58,521 nt of DNA from Streptococcus saliviloxodontae (GTDB taxonomy: Bacteria > Bacillota > Bacilli > Lactobacillales > Streptococcaceae): contig NZ_JAFBEI010000007.1 in assembly GCF_016908655.1 (NCBI RefSeq), positions 1 to 58,521 on the forward strand. The letters run 5' to 3'. Below, in pieces: positions 7,723 to 16,787 of the stretch (positions are counted from its first letter, which is position 1; each line of letters starts with the position of its first letter). The notes under the pieces were generated by a model. The model was not told where the DNA came from. It did no database searches and saw only the letters and a program-made list of their open reading frames with translations. The position numbers were made by a program, and so were the translations under genes.

Positions 7723-8721
7723 ATGAAAGTTTTACTGTATTTAGAAGGTGAAAAGGCTATCAGTAAATCAGGGATTGGTCGTGCTATTAAGCATCAGCAA
7801 AAGGCCTTAGAGTTACAAGGAATCCCTTATACGACTGATGAACATGATGATTATGACCTTGTTCATATAAATACTTATGGTTTGATGAGTTGGCATCTTT
7901 TGAAAACAGCTAAGAAAGCAGGAAAGAAAGTCATTATGCACGGTCATTCGACCAAAGAAGATTTTAGAAATTCTTTTCTTTTTTCAAATCAGATAGCACC
8001 ACTTTTCAAATGGTATTTAATGCATTTTTATCGTGCAGCAGATGCCATCATCACACCGACAGAGTATTCCAAACAATTGATACAATCTTATGGTATCACT
8101 TGTCCCATTTTTCCAGTGTCAAATGGAATCGAGTTGCCAAAATACACTCCTGATAAAGCTAAGGAAGTTGCTTTTAGAGAGTATTTCAAGCTAAGTGCTG
8201 AGCAAAAGGTTGTTATTTCAGCTGGGCTATTTTTTAGACGAAAAGGTATCGAGGATTTTGTCAAAGTGGCAGAACAGATGCCTGATGTTACCTTTATCTG
8301 GTTTGGCCAAATCAATAAATGGCTTATTCCATCCAAAGTGAGACGTTTGGTCGAAAAGAATCATCCCCAAAATGTAATTTTCCCAGGCTATATCAAGGGT
8401 GATATCTATGAAGGAGCTATGAGCGGAGCAGATGCCTTTTTCTTTCCGAGTTTTGAAGAAACAGAAGGTATCGTTGTTTTAGAAGCACTAGCCAGTCATC
8501 AACAGGTGGTTCTCAGAGATATTCCTGTCTATGAGGGATGGATTGGTGAAGATGCGGTTGATTTTGCTAGTGACATAGATGGTTTTGTTGCAGCCTTAAA
8601 CAGGGTTCTATCAGGTCAGCGTAACAAATGTGAGGCAGCCTACAAGGTGGCGGAAAGTCGCCGTATTGAGTTGGTAGCAAAACAGCTAGCGACTGCCTAT
8701 CAAAAGGTTATGGAGTTGTAG
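7723..8721 (+). CDS. cpoA: GT4 glycolipid glycosyltransferase (CpoA-like)
   Basis: A 332-residue GT-B glycosyltransferase that resembles pneumococcal CpoA, with matching features SGIGRAIKHQQKAL, VHINTYGL, KKVIMHGHSTKEDF and the C-terminal EETEGIVVLEALA donor-binding motif. CpoA-type enzymes add the second sugar to monoglucosyl-diacylglycerol, making the glycolipid that anchors lipoteichoic acid and tunes membrane curvature. It acts at the inner face of the membrane. ATG 7723 fits the family start (MKVLLYLE); an ATG nine bases upstream is possible. One base separates it from the next glycosyltransferase gene, so the two form one unit. Confidence 0.85.
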   Translation: MKVLLYLEGEKAISKSGIGRAIKHQQKALELQGIPYTTDEHDDYDLVHINTYGLMSWHLLKTAKKAGKKVIMHGHSTKEDFRNSFLFSNQIAPLFKWYLMHFYRAADAIITPTEYSKQLIQSYGITCPIFPVSNGIELPKYTPDKAKEVAFREYFKLSAEQKVVISAGLFFRRKGIEDFVKVAEQMPDVTFIWFGQINKWLIPSKVRRLVEKNHPQNVIFPGYIKGDIYEGAMSGADAFFFPSFEETEGIVVLEALASHQQVVLRDIPVYEGWIGEDAVDFASDIDGFVAALNRVLSGQRNKCEAAYKVAESRRIELVAKQLATAYQKVMEL

Positions 8722-8722
8722 T

Positions 8723-10054
8723 ATGAAGATTGGATTTTTTACAGATACTTATTTTCCACAGGTCTCAGGTGTTGCCACCAGTATTCGCACTTTGAAAGAA
8801 GAGCTTGAAAAGGCAGGTCATGAGGTTTTTATCTTTACAGCTACTGAAAAAAATATCAAGGTGGATGAAGACCCGACCATTGTTCGTTTACCAAGCGTTC
8901 CTTTTATCGCCTTTACGGATCGTCGTATGGTGTATTCAGGTTTGAATACTGCTTATCAGATTGTAAAAGAACATCACCTGGATATCATTCACACCCATAC
9001 AGAATTTGTAATGGGGACTTTTGGTTATATGATTGCACGTGAGTTGGGTATTCCGATTGTACATACTTACCATACGCATTATGAAGATTATGTTCATTAT
9101 ATTGCCAAGGGGCGTTTGATCAAACCAAGTATGGTCAAGTACTTTGTTAAAGACTATTTGAGAAATTATGATGCGGTGATCTGTCCTAGTCGTATCGTCC
9201 AAAATATTCTTGATGGCTATCAAGTGATGATTCAAAAAAGAATTATCCCAACTGGAATTGAACTCAATCAGTACCTGCGTCCAGATTTAACCAAAGAAGA
9301 TGTCATGCGTTTAAGGGCTGACTTGGGCATCAAGGAATCGGATACGATGCTACTGAGTCTGTCACGTATCTCTTATGAAAAAAATATTCAAGCTGTTTTG
9401 AAGGCTTTGCCACAGGTTTTAAAAGAGACGCCCGACCTTACCTTAGTCGTTGTTGGGGATGGTCCTTATTTACCTGACTTAAAAGATCAGGTGAGAGATC
9501 TGGGGATTGAAGACTCTGTGCGATTTACGGGGATGGTGGAGCAGTCTCAGACGGCTCTCTATTATAAGGCAGCAGATTTCTTTATTTCAGCGTCCACAAG
9601 TGAGACACAAGGGCTTACTTATACAGAGAGTCTAGCTAGTGGAACCCCTGTCATTGCGCATGGCAACCCCTATCTTGATGATCTTATTGACCAGCCTATG
9701 TTTGGGTGTTTGTACTATGACGAGGAGCAGTTGGCAGAGACGATTATTAAGGCAATTACTACAACGCCTCAAATGAGTCAAATGCAACTCGATGACAAAC
9801 TCTATAGTATCTCAGCAGAGCAGTTTGGTAAGTCTGTTTATGAACTTTACCTTGATTTGATTATTTCCAAGGATTATAAGGTTGAGAGATCTTCTTTTTT
9901 CAGAGATAGCAAGCGAAAATATACGCACATCACCGTAATGCGTCAGACCATGAGTGCTCCGTCTCGAGTGGTTAAAGGGACAGCCAAAACCTCAGTGCGT
10001 ATGCTAAAGACTCCAAAACGCTTGGTGGATAGTCTTCGAGACTTCTTTGATTAA
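8723..10054 (+). CDS. 1,2-diacylglycerol 3-glucosyltransferase (GT4)
   Basis: A 443-residue GT-B enzyme with the N-terminal acceptor domain MKIGFFTDTYFPQVSGVATSI and the donor-site motif SASTSETQGLTYTESLASGTPV. It corresponds to the first-step glucosyltransferase of streptococcal glycolipid synthesis (related to Spr0982 and GBS IagA), making monoglucosyl-diacylglycerol from UDP-glucose. A C-terminal basic tail of about 70 residues, rich in Lys and Arg (about 385-443), probably binds acidic lipid. It follows the CpoA-like gene at 1 bp. Together they provide the LTA glycolipid anchor. Confidence 0.88.
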   Translation: MKIGFFTDTYFPQVSGVATSIRTLKEELEKAGHEVFIFTATEKNIKVDEDPTIVRLPSVPFIAFTDRRMVYSGLNTAYQIVKEHHLDIIHTHTEFVMGTFGYMIARELGIPIVHTYHTHYEDYVHYIAKGRLIKPSMVKYFVKDYLRNYDAVICPSRIVQNILDGYQVMIQKRIIPTGIELNQYLRPDLTKEDVMRLRADLGIKESDTMLLSLSRISYEKNIQAVLKALPQVLKETPDLTLVVVGDGPYLPDLKDQVRDLGIEDSVRFTGMVEQSQTALYYKAADFFISASTSETQGLTYTESLASGTPVIAHGNPYLDDLIDQPMFGCLYYDEEQLAETIIKAITTTPQMSQMQLDDKLYSISAEQFGKSVYELYLDLIISKDYKVERSSFFRDSKRKYTHITVMRQTMSAPSRVVKGTAKTSVRMLKTPKRLVDSLRDFFD

Positions 10055-10079
10055 GTCACATTAAAATAGACATCTTGTC

Positions 10080-10320
10080 TTGAAAAATTAAAAAATCGTG
10101 CTATAATACTTACTGGAGACATGTTTGAGGTGTCTGGTTTTTCAGAGAGCGTCTGGTTGCTGCAAAGACGTAAACCTATCCAAAGATACTCCTCCCGAGT
10201 TTTTATGAAAACATAAAACGGTTGCTACGATATAGCTGATAGAGGTCTATGGTTTTTTTACTGTAGATAAATTAAGGTGGAACCACGTTGCGACGTCCTT
10301 TTAGGATGTCGCAATTTTTT
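10080..10320 (+). promoter_or_regulatory. T-box riboswitch (threonyl-type) with promoter and terminator
   Basis: Promoter TTGAAA (10080-10085), 16 bp, TATAAT (10102-10107). The transcribed leader has AGAGAG and GCTGCAA stem I motifs, the T-box sequence AAGGTGGAACCACG (10274-10287), and a terminator stem TTGCGACGTCC / GGATGTCGCAA with a T6 run ending at 10320. Uncharged tRNA binding should favour the antiterminator and read-through into 10346-12854. The specifier is not resolved: ACC at 10174-10176 and ACT at 10188-10190 are both Thr codons in the right part of stem I, consistent with thrS downstream. Confidence 0.92.
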
Positions 10321-10345
10321 GTTTAACTTAGAGAAGGTAATGGAT

Positions 10346-10510
10346 ATGGCAAAAGATAAGAAATCGCGTGAAACGTTTTTATTGGAAGGTTTGATGATTG
10401 GTCTTGTCCTAGGAATTTTACTGAGTTTGTGGGGGATCTGGTTTGGTTACTCTTGGTTAGGAATCGGTATTGTAGCAGGAGTCCTTTTAGGATCTGCTGT
10501 TAAAAAGTGA
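10346..10510 (+). CDS. Small two-segment membrane protein, unknown function
   Basis: A 54-residue protein with a charged N-terminus (MAKDKKSRETF) and two glycine-rich hydrophobic stretches (about 13-31 and 34-50) ending in KK. The ATG at 10346 has GAGAAGG at 8-nt spacing; an in-frame ATG at 10340 is too close. It is the first gene after the T-box, so it should be induced with thrS when charged tRNA-Thr runs short. I do not recognise a family; the glycine pattern suggests helix packing in the membrane. Confidence 0.65.
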   Translation: MAKDKKSRETFLLEGLMIGLVLGILLSLWGIWFGYSWLGIGIVAGVLLGSAVKK

Positions 10511-10518
10511 GGAAGACA

Positions 10519-10839
10519 ATGTTATTATCGGACCAACTCTTACAAAGAAGTCAGGCAATTCGACAGGTCTATCATGGCTTAGAAGTTAAGCATCACGGTA
10601 AGGAATGGTCGCTTGAAGAAGACCTCCTTGCTCTTTCCAATGATATTGGCAATCTCAATCGTTTAGTCATGACTAAGCAAGGTCGTTATTATGATGAGAC
10701 GCCCTATACTTTGGAGCAAAAATTAGCTGAGAATATCTGGTGGTTGCTGGAAATCTCCCAGCGTCTGGATGTGGATATCCAGGCAGAAATGGAGACTTTT
10801 CTTTCTCAAAAGGAAAGTCAGTTGAAAATTGAAATATAA
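10519..10839 (+). CDS. MazG-like protein
   Basis: A 106-residue, all-helical protein. The segments EEDLLALSNDIGNLNRLVM and LEQKLAENIWWLLEISQRLD follow the layout of MazG-like nucleotide pyrophosphohydrolases (an acidic metal-binding helix pair, then an E..N/D helix), though the classical EExxD arrangement is not perfect. It may hydrolyse a nucleoside triphosphate; the assignment is moderate. The start at 10519 has GAGGAAGA upstream; the longer GTG start overlaps the preceding stop. It lies inside the T-box-controlled unit before thrS, which is unusual company for a nucleotide clean-up enzyme. Confidence 0.55.
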   Translation: MLLSDQLLQRSQAIRQVYHGLEVKHHGKEWSLEEDLLALSNDIGNLNRLVMTKQGRYYDETPYTLEQKLAENIWWLLEISQRLDVDIQAEMETFLSQKESQLKIEI

Positions 10840-10858
10840 TATATGATATAGAAAGGAA

Positions 10859-10896
10859 GTAAGGGCGGCTCGTATTTGCTCAAGCGACTGTCCTTA
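10859..10896 (+). promoter_or_regulatory. Hairpin between the ribosome site and the thrS start
   Basis: AAGGGCGG (10861-10868) can pair with CTGTCCTT (about 10888-10895) allowing G-U pairs, with a loop containing CGT. The only good Shine-Dalgarno sequence (GAAAGGAAG, about 10851-10860) lies on the 5' side of it, almost 50 nt before the thrS ATG, and nothing SD-like lies next to the ATG. The hairpin may bring the two together or regulate initiation. Confidence 0.4.
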
Positions 10897-10907
10897 ATGT
10901 CTAACTT

Positions 10908-12854
10908 ATGATTACTATTACTTTTCCTGATGGTGCTGTTCGTGAGTACCAATCTGGCGTAACAACTGTTGAGATTGCTGAGTCAATCAGTAAATCCCTT
11001 GCTAAAAAAGCTTTGGCTGGTAAATTCAACGGCAAGCTTATTGATACAACACGTGCTATTACTGAAGATGGTAGCATCGAAATCGTGACTCCTGATCACG
11101 AAGATGCTCTTCCTGTTCTTCGTCACTCAGCAGCTCACCTTTTTGCACAAGCGGCTCGCCGTCTTTTCCCAGATATTCACTTAGGAGTTGGTCCTGCTAT
11201 CGAAGATGGTTTCTACTATGATACAGATAACCAAGCAGGTCAAATTTCAAATGAAGATCTTCCTCGTATCGAAGAAGAAATGAAGAAAATCGTCAAAGAA
11301 AACTTCCCATCTATTCGTGAAGAAGTAACTAAAGACCAAGCGCGTGAGATTTTTAAAAACGACCCATACAAACTTGAGTTGATCGAAGAACACTCAGAAG
11401 ATGAGGGTGGACTTACTATCTATCGTCAGGGTGAGTACGTTGACCTTTGTCGTGGCCCACACGTGCCATCAACTGGTCGTATCCAAGTCTTCCACCTACT
11501 TAACGTAGCTGGTGCTTACTGGCGTGGAAATAGCGATAATGCCATGATGCAACGTGTTTATGGTACGGCTTGGTTTGATAAAAAAGATCTTAAAGCTTAT
11601 CTTCAACGTCGTGAAGAGGCAAAAGAACGTGACCACCGTAAACTTGGTAAAGAGCTTGACCTCTTTATGATTTCACAAGAAGTTGGTCAAGGTTTGCCAT
11701 TCTGGTTACCAAATGGTGCAACCATTCGTCGTGAGTTGGAACGTTATATCGTTGATAAAGAGTTGGCGTCAGGTTACCAACATGTTTACACACCACCAGT
11801 AGCATCTGTTGAACTTTACAAGACTTCTGGTCACTGGGAGCACTATTCAGAAGATATGTTCCCAACTATGGATATGGGTGATGGAGAAGAGTTTGTTCTT
11901 CGTCCGATGAACTGCCCACACCACATTCAAGTCTTCAAACACCATGTGCATTCATATCGCGAGCTTCCGATTCGTATCGCTGAGATTGGTATGATGCACC
12001 GTTATGAAAAATCAGGTGCTCTTACAGGTCTTCAACGTGTACGTGAGATGTCATTGAACGATGGTCACCTCTTTGTTACACCAGAGCAAATCCAAGAGGA
12101 ATTCCAAAAAGCCCTTCAGTTGATTATTGATGTTTATGCTGATTTCAATCTAAACGACTACCGTTTCCGCCTGTCTTATCGTGATCCTGAAGATAAGGAA
12201 AAATATTATGATAATGACGAGATGTGGGAAAATGCTCAAAGCATGTTGAAAGCGGCCCTTGATGAAATGGGTGCTGAGTACTTTGAAGCTGAAGGCGAAG
12301 CAGCCTTCTATGGTCCAAAACTTGATATCCAAGTGAAAACAGCTCTTGGAAATGAAGAAACCTTGTCAACAATCCAACTTGACTTCCTTCTTCCAGAACG
12401 TTTTGACCTTAAATACATCGGTGCAGATGGTGAGGAACACCGTCCAGTCATGATTCACCGTGGTGTCATTTCAACTATGGAACGCTTTACAGCGATCTTG
12501 ATTGAGAACTACAAGGGAGCCTTCCCAACTTGGTTGGCACCACAACAAGTGTCTGTTATCCCAATCTCAAACGAAGCTCACATTGACTATGCTTGGGAAG
12601 TGGCTAAAGCCCTTAAAGATCGTGGTATCCGTGCCGAAGTGGATGACCGTAACGAGAAAATGCAGTACAAGATTCGTGCAGCTCAAACACAAAAAATTCC
12701 ATATCAATTGATCGTGGGTGACAAAGAAATGGAAGATCGTGCTGTTAACGTTCGTCGTTATGGAAGTAAGGCGACTGAGACTAAGGCTCTTGATGCCTTT
12801 GTAGCAGATATTCTAGCAGATATTGCCCGTAAGTCACGAGTGGATGAAGACTAA
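10908..12854 (+). CDS. thrS: Threonyl-tRNA synthetase
   Basis: A 648-residue class II synthetase that charges tRNA-Thr. It has an N-terminal TGS domain (residues about 1-62), the editing domain ([13 protein letters not shown] and CRGPH metal/editing motifs), the catalytic core (motif 2 with RPMNCPHH zinc/threonine site, motif 3 region [13 protein letters not shown]) and a C-terminal anticodon-binding domain. An in-frame stop at 10902-10904 fixes the start at 10908, although no SD sequence is adjacent. Expression is controlled by the T-box at 10080-10320, with two small genes in between. Confidence 0.96.
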   Translation: MITITFPDGAVREYQSGVTTVEIAESISKSLAKKALAGKFNGKLIDTTRAITEDGSIEIVTPDHEDALPVLRHSAAHLFAQAARRLFPDIHLGVGPAIEDGFYYDTDNQAGQISNEDLPRIEEEMKKIVKENFPSIREEVTKDQAREIFKNDPYKLELIEEHSEDEGGLTIYRQGEYVDLCRGPHVPSTGRIQVFHLLNVAGAYWRGNSDNAMMQRVYGTAWFDKKDLKAYLQRREEAKERDHRKLGKELDLFMISQEVGQGLPFWLPNGATIRRELERYIVDKELASGYQHVYTPPVASVELYKTSGHWEHYSEDMFPTMDMGDGEEFVLRPMNCPHHIQVFKHHVHSYRELPIRIAEIGMMHRYEKSGALTGLQRVREMSLNDGHLFVTPEQIQEEFQKALQLIIDVYADFNLNDYRFRLSYRDPEDKEKYYDNDEMWENAQSMLKAALDEMGAEYFEAEGEAAFYGPKLDIQVKTALGNEETLSTIQLDFLLPERFDLKYIGADGEEHRPVMIHRGVISTMERFTAILIENYKGAFPTWLAPQQVSVIPISNEAHIDYAWEVAKALKDRGIRAEVDDRNEKMQYKIRAAQTQKIPYQLIVGDKEMEDRAVNVRRYGSKATETKALDAFVADILADIARKSRVDED

Positions 12855-12872
12855 TCCATAAGCTGATAAGTG

Positions 12873-12904
12873 AAAAGCTGAGATCTTATTCTCAGCTTTT
12901 TTAC
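12873..12904 (+). terminator. Terminator after thrS
   Basis: Stem AAAAGCTGAGA (12873-12883) with TCTCAGCTTTT (12890-12900) followed by a short T-run. Confidence 0.85.
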
Positions 12905-12961
12905 TTATCATTTACAAAAGATACTTATTGACTGAAGCATTTGGTCTCAGGTTAGCTAATC

Positions 12962-13013
12962 AAAAAACTTACTCATTTTAGTCAAGGACTGACCATAAAG
13001 GAGTAAGTTTTTT
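12962..13013. terminator. Terminator downstream of the DUF4811 gene
   Basis: AAAACTTACTC near 12964-12974 pairs with GAGTAAGTTTT near 13001-13011, with A- and T-runs on the outside, so it can work for the minus-strand operon and as a back-up in the other direction. Confidence 0.75.
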
Positions 13014-13021
13014 GCTTCGTA

Positions 13022-13735
13022 TTATTTGATATTAAGTGCTGATTTAATCATTTTAATTTGCTGTTCAGCATAGAGTTCAGGGTTTGTTTTAGCAAGAGCT
13101 TGAAGGGCTGCGGTAGCAGTTGGATTTGCAGCTGCCTGAGCTTTAGCCTTGGCTTGGATTTGTGGAATCAATGTTTTTAACTTTTCAGCTTGTTTGTCTG
13201 TTAAGACTAACCATGTTTTCTCAGGGACTTTAGCTGTAATGGTTTTTGAGACGACCTCACCTTCTTCTCCAGCGAAGCCATAGAGCCATTCTGCTAAATC
13301 AGAATCCCAAGTGTAACGTTTGGTTACGGTAGTGACCGTCGCATTTTTACTATCAGTGAGTTGATAGTTTGTTGTAACTTTAGAAGCTTCTACAGGATTG
13401 TCTGTATCAGGAATGAAGTGGGCACTGCTATCAGTGTCTGTCGTTTTATCACGATAGACAAGAACATAGTTTCCAGAATCAGTTCCGATTTCTTTAGTGA
13501 TGAGAACACCGTAGGTTGCACTAGTATCACCAGCAGTGTAAATGGTTTTAGTGCTTGTTTTTGTAGTGATTTTCATGCCAGTATGGTTAACGAAGTGGTC
13601 AGTCAATTGCCAAATAGAACCAGCAAGAATAAGAAGGGATAGGATTCCTAGGGGAACTCGGATGATAGCACGATCAATGAGCATCCAAGTAACAAATGTT
13701 AAGATTGTGGCTAATGAAATAATAAGGACAATCAT
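13022..13735 (-). CDS. DUF4811 domain-containing membrane protein
   Basis: A 237-residue protein with two N-terminal hydrophobic segments (about 1-20 and 26-46), then a beta-rich outer domain (TTKTSTKTIYTAGDTSATYGVLI...), and an Ala/Lys-rich helical C-terminus. It matches DUF4811, a family known mainly from lactic acid bacteria next to DHA2-type multidrug exporters. The ATG lies 1 bp after the exporter's stop, so they are co-transcribed and probably work together; the biochemical role is unknown. Confidence 0.75.
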   Translation of the reverse strand: MIVLIISLATILTFVTWMLIDRAIIRVPLGILSLLILAGSIWQLTDHFVNHTGMKITTKTSTKTIYTAGDTSATYGVLITKEIGTDSGNYVLVYRDKTTDTDSSAHFIPDTDNPVEASKVTTNYQLTDSKNATVTTVTKRYTWDSDLAEWLYGFAGEEGEVVSKTITAKVPEKTWLVLTDKQAEKLKTLIPQIQAKAKAQAAANPTATAALQALAKTNPELYAEQQIKMIKSALNIK

Positions 13736-13736
13736 T

Positions 13737-15233
13737 TTAGAACTCCTCTCTTTCTTCGATTACTTTGCCTTTGTGTAAGAAATAGGCTGCAATAACACCT
13801 AACACAGCAAATGAGAAGCCAATTGCAAATGATACATGGAAACCATCAAGGCTAGCATTGATCATTTTTGAAGCATAATCTAGAGGGTTCTTGTCTAACA
13901 ATGCTTTAGTTGGTTTATTTGTATTAATAACGTTTTGAGTGACACTTGATAGAAGTGCGACAACAATGGCTGACGCAACCTGTCTAGCAGTATTATTGGC
14001 AGCAGTACCGTGGGTGATTTCATGTTTAGGAAGGGCACTCATGGCACTGGCTGTCAATGGCATCATTACCATAGCGATACCAAACATACGAACGGCATAC
14101 AAGAGAGTGATGAAATGGTCAGCTGTTTTTGCTGTCAGAAACGCAAAAGGAATCGTTCCTAAGCCAAGGATGATAAATCCAATCATGGTAAGACGACGCG
14201 CACCGACTTTATCGTAGACACGACCAGCGATTGGGCTGACAATCTCCATCATTAGAGCTCCAGGCAGTAGCACAAGACCAGCATCAAGTGCAGAAAGACC
14301 GTGGACATTTTGAAGGTAGGTTGGTAACATCATCTCAACCCCCATCATAGCCATCATTGATAGGGAAATAGCGATAGTTGTCACAGAGAATTGTTTGACT
14401 TTGAAGACACGAACATCTAAGAAAGGTTCGTCAAGTTTCAATTGTCTCCAGACAAATAATGAGATAATGGCAACCCCAATCAAGATAGGAGTGATAACAT
14501 AGCCCCAGTCTCCCCAACCGTAAGTGGCAACGTTAGTGAATCCCCAAAGGAAAGATCCAAAACCTAAAACTGAGAGGATAAGAGATAGAATATCAAGCTT
14601 AACATCCTCATTTTTGATAACATCCTTGAGGATAAATGGAATCAACAAGAAAGAAACAATCAAGATAGCAAGAGGAAGGATAAAGATAGCACGCCATTCA
14701 AGGTTAGTATCAAATAGAACAAAGTCTTGTTTCAAGACCCATCCTGCCAGTGTTGGACCGATTGCTGGTGCAAGACCGACAACTAATCCATTTAAGCCCA
14801 TGGCAGTACCGCGTTGCTCCGCAGGGAAGATGTTAACGATAACTACCTGCATCAAAGGCATGGTAATACCGACAGAACATGCTTGGACAATACGACCAAT
14901 AAGGAAAATACCCCAGTTATCTGTCGGTGCAAAAACGTCTAAAAATAGCCCTACAATAAGGATGCCGTAAGAGACAAAGTAGAGCCATTTTGTTGAAAAG
15001 CGCGTGGCTAAAAAGGCTGATACGGGAATCATAATCCCATTTGCTAATAGGAAGAAAGTGGTTGCTTGCTGTGCAGTCGATAAGGAAATATCGAAACTTT
15101 TCATTAATGTTGGTATAGCTGTACCAAGACTGGTTTGGTTTAGCATCCCAGCAAAGGTTGCAATCAACAAGAGGATAAGCAGTGCAGTCCGATTATACGG
15201 CTTGCCATGAATATCGTAGTTTTGAGTAGTCAT
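13737..15233 (-). CDS. DHA2 family drug:H+ antiporter (EmrB/QacA type MFS)
   Basis: A 498-residue integral membrane transporter with about 14 membrane helices. It carries the family C motif region (GLNGLVVGLAPAIGPTLAGWV) and the loop motif GRVYDKVGARR between helices. These proteins expel drugs or toxic organic compounds using the proton gradient. The gene is followed at 1 bp by the DUF4811 gene. A perfect palindrome at 15251-15265, just upstream of its start, is a candidate repressor site. The substrate cannot be read from sequence. Confidence 0.87.
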   Translation of the reverse strand: MTTQNYDIHGKPYNRTALLILLLIATFAGMLNQTSLGTAIPTLMKSFDISLSTAQQATTFFLLANGIMIPVSAFLATRFSTKWLYFVSYGILIVGLFLDVFAPTDNWGIFLIGRIVQACSVGITMPLMQVVIVNIFPAEQRGTAMGLNGLVVGLAPAIGPTLAGWVLKQDFVLFDTNLEWRAIFILPLAILIVSFLLIPFILKDVIKNEDVKLDILSLILSVLGFGSFLWGFTNVATYGWGDWGYVITPILIGVAIISLFVWRQLKLDEPFLDVRVFKVKQFSVTTIAISLSMMAMMGVEMMLPTYLQNVHGLSALDAGLVLLPGALMMEIVSPIAGRVYDKVGARRLTMIGFIILGLGTIPFAFLTAKTADHFITLLYAVRMFGIAMVMMPLTASAMSALPKHEITHGTAANNTARQVASAIVVALLSSVTQNVINTNKPTKALLDKNPLDYASKMINASLDGFHVSFAIGFSFAVLGVIAAYFLHKGKVIEEREEF

Positions 15234-15250
15234 AGTTCTCCGATCTTTTT

Positions 15251-15265
15251 ACTATCTAAGATAGT
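15251..15265. promoter_or_regulatory. Perfect palindrome upstream of the MFS exporter
   Basis: ACTATCT-A-AGATAGT, 7-bp arms around one base, 18 bp before the exporter start codon (minus strand). Size and place fit a TetR- or MarR-type operator. No regulator gene is adjacent. Confidence 0.45.
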
Positions 15266-15594
15266 CATTTTTGTTCCGATAATTATTAACAGCTAGAAGA
15301 TTTTTCTCGGGTCATACTAGATCGGCAGGTGTCGGTTTAGCGATAATCCTTTCAAAAAGGACCAGTTGTTATAATTACATAGGTAACTATATATACTTTG
15401 GTACGAATGCCTATATTTGTCAAATATTTTTTCTTAAGGTAAAGGCTTTCAAAGAACTTAACCTTAAAAAGTTTAAAGACTAGCTTATTTGCGACTGATA
15501 TCGTCTGAAGTTAGGAGAGTTGGTCATTTATCTGGAGGCTGATTGAGCGGCTAGATAAGTCTATAGACTATAGTAGGTTATTTAAGCAAGAAAT
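15266..15594. other. Gene-free stretch between MFS exporter and iron-binding protein gene
   Basis: No ORF with a ribosome site is evident. There are promoter-like AT-rich pieces near 15369-15405 (TTGTTATAATTAC, then GGTAACTATATATACT) and no long repeat. It may hold the exporter promoter and a decayed regulator gene, but nothing supports a specific call. Confidence 0.3.
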
Positions 15595-15636
15595 AAAAAA
15601 CTGGCAGACAAAATCAAAGTGTCTACCAGTTTTAAG
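15595..15636. terminator. Terminator after the iron-binding protein gene
   Basis: AAAACTGGCAGAC (about 15597-15609) pairs with GTCTACCAGTTTT (15621-15633) with flanking A/T runs; it serves the minus-strand gene and perhaps both directions. Confidence 0.8.
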
Positions 15637-15647
15637 AAAGGTGTTTG

Positions 15648-16616
15648 CTAGTCAAGCCATTCTTTTTCTATTTGACTCATAATAGCGTCTTGAGACATTA
15701 ATCCGAAACCTAACATATAGGTTGAGTAGTCGGCATAGATAACTTTTTTGTTTTGGACTGCCTTGAGTTGACCCCAAACGCTAGATTCTTTGAGCTTAGT
15801 TTTGAGCAAGTCTTCTGAGTCTGCTTGAACAATGAGAAGATCAGGGTTGAGTTGCAATAATTTTTCGCTATCAATTAACTGATACATATCAGATGGATTG
15901 AAGCTTTCAGCACGATTGAAACCGTAGGTTTCGTAAAGGAATCCGAAGCGTCCATAACCGTAGTAGCGGATATCTTTTTCAGTTACACGGACGTACATCA
16001 ACCTTTGGTTGCCGTAGGTTGCTTTTACTTTTTGAGCAAACTTGGCTTGTTTTTGGTCTAGCTCGTCGATGGCCTTTTGCATCTGATCTTTTTTATCGAA
16101 AATATCAGCCACTTTCAAGGCAGTATCACGAAAATCCCAGTTGCTCTCAGTGTTGATCTGATAGCCAATGGTAGGGGCAATCTGGTTGAGTTTATCATAG
16201 AGGTCTTGCTGATGCACGGTCATCAAGATCACATCAGGTTCTAGCTCTGCGATTTTCTCAAGATCAGGCGTCTTTTGCCAACCGACAGAAACGACCTCTG
16301 CTTTTTTAAAGGTTTTCTTAAAGAGTGTTGAGAATTCTTGGCTTCCAACCTGAGCCGTTGTTGCTCCAACAGGGGTAATTCCTAGAGGAAGAAGGATTTC
16401 ACCGTAGAGATTGTTGAGAATAACAATCTTTTTTGGCTCTTTATCGAGTTTGGTTGTCCCAAAATCATGCGTGATTGTCTTGCTGGTAAAGTGGCTGCTA
16501 GCAGTTGATGTCTGTGTTGTTTTCGTCTCTTGACTACGTCTAGCAAATACAAAGAGGGCTCCGATGAGCACCAACAGAACTAAGCAAATATATATGAAGT
16601 GAGATTTTTTCATCAC
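15648..16616 (-). CDS. Iron-siderophore ABC transporter substrate-binding protein
   Basis: A 322-residue FhuD/YfiY-like binding protein with two lobes joined by a long helix (KVADIFDKKDQMQKAIDELDQKQAKFAQKV). An N-terminal hydrophobic segment (about 8-25) is followed by RRSQETKTTQTSTASS, but there is no lipobox cysteine, so the protein is predicted to be held by an uncleaved signal anchor instead of a lipid. It is divergent from the FecCD-type permease genes and ATPase at 16788-19553, its obvious partners. The ligand is probably a ferric siderophore or haem-like chelate; which one is unknown. Confidence 0.82.
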   Translation of the reverse strand: MMKKSHFIYICLVLLVLIGALFVFARRSQETKTTQTSTASSHFTSKTITHDFGTTKLDKEPKKIVILNNLYGEILLPLGITPVGATTAQVGSQEFSTLFKKTFKKAEVVSVGWQKTPDLEKIAELEPDVILMTVHQQDLYDKLNQIAPTIGYQINTESNWDFRDTALKVADIFDKKDQMQKAIDELDQKQAKFAQKVKATYGNQRLMYVRVTEKDIRYYGYGRFGFLYETYGFNRAESFNPSDMYQLIDSEKLLQLNPDLLIVQADSEDLLKTKLKESSVWGQLKAVQNKKVIYADYSTYMLGFGLMSQDAIMSQIEKEWLD

Positions 16617-16714
16617 ATTCTCCTTTGTTTTATTGTAAGCTTTTCCTTTTTAAATAAGGTTGTTATCTCTGTGAGAAAGGGCTTACTATCTTAATATAAC
16701 CTAAAATGAGAAAA

Positions 16715-16779
16715 TGGTCAATATCCGAATGATTTTGACCAAATGAGCGCTTTGTGCTAGTATATTATTCGGAAAGGAG
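16715..16779 (+). promoter_or_regulatory. Promoter, inverted repeat and ribosome site of the iron permease operon
   Basis: TTGACC (16735-16740), 17 bp, TAGTAT (16758-16763) with a TGC extended -10. TGGTCAA (16715-16721) and TTGACCA (16735-16741) are inverted and overlap the -35, a candidate operator shared with the divergent binding-protein gene. AAAGGAG at 16773-16779 sits 8 nt before an ATT codon. Confidence 0.6.
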
Positions 16780-16787
16780 TAATCGTT

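Noticed and set aside
9405..9415. GCCACAG match to the two-component repeat motif
   Set aside because: It is a single copy inside the glycosyltransferase coding sequence with no promoter context.
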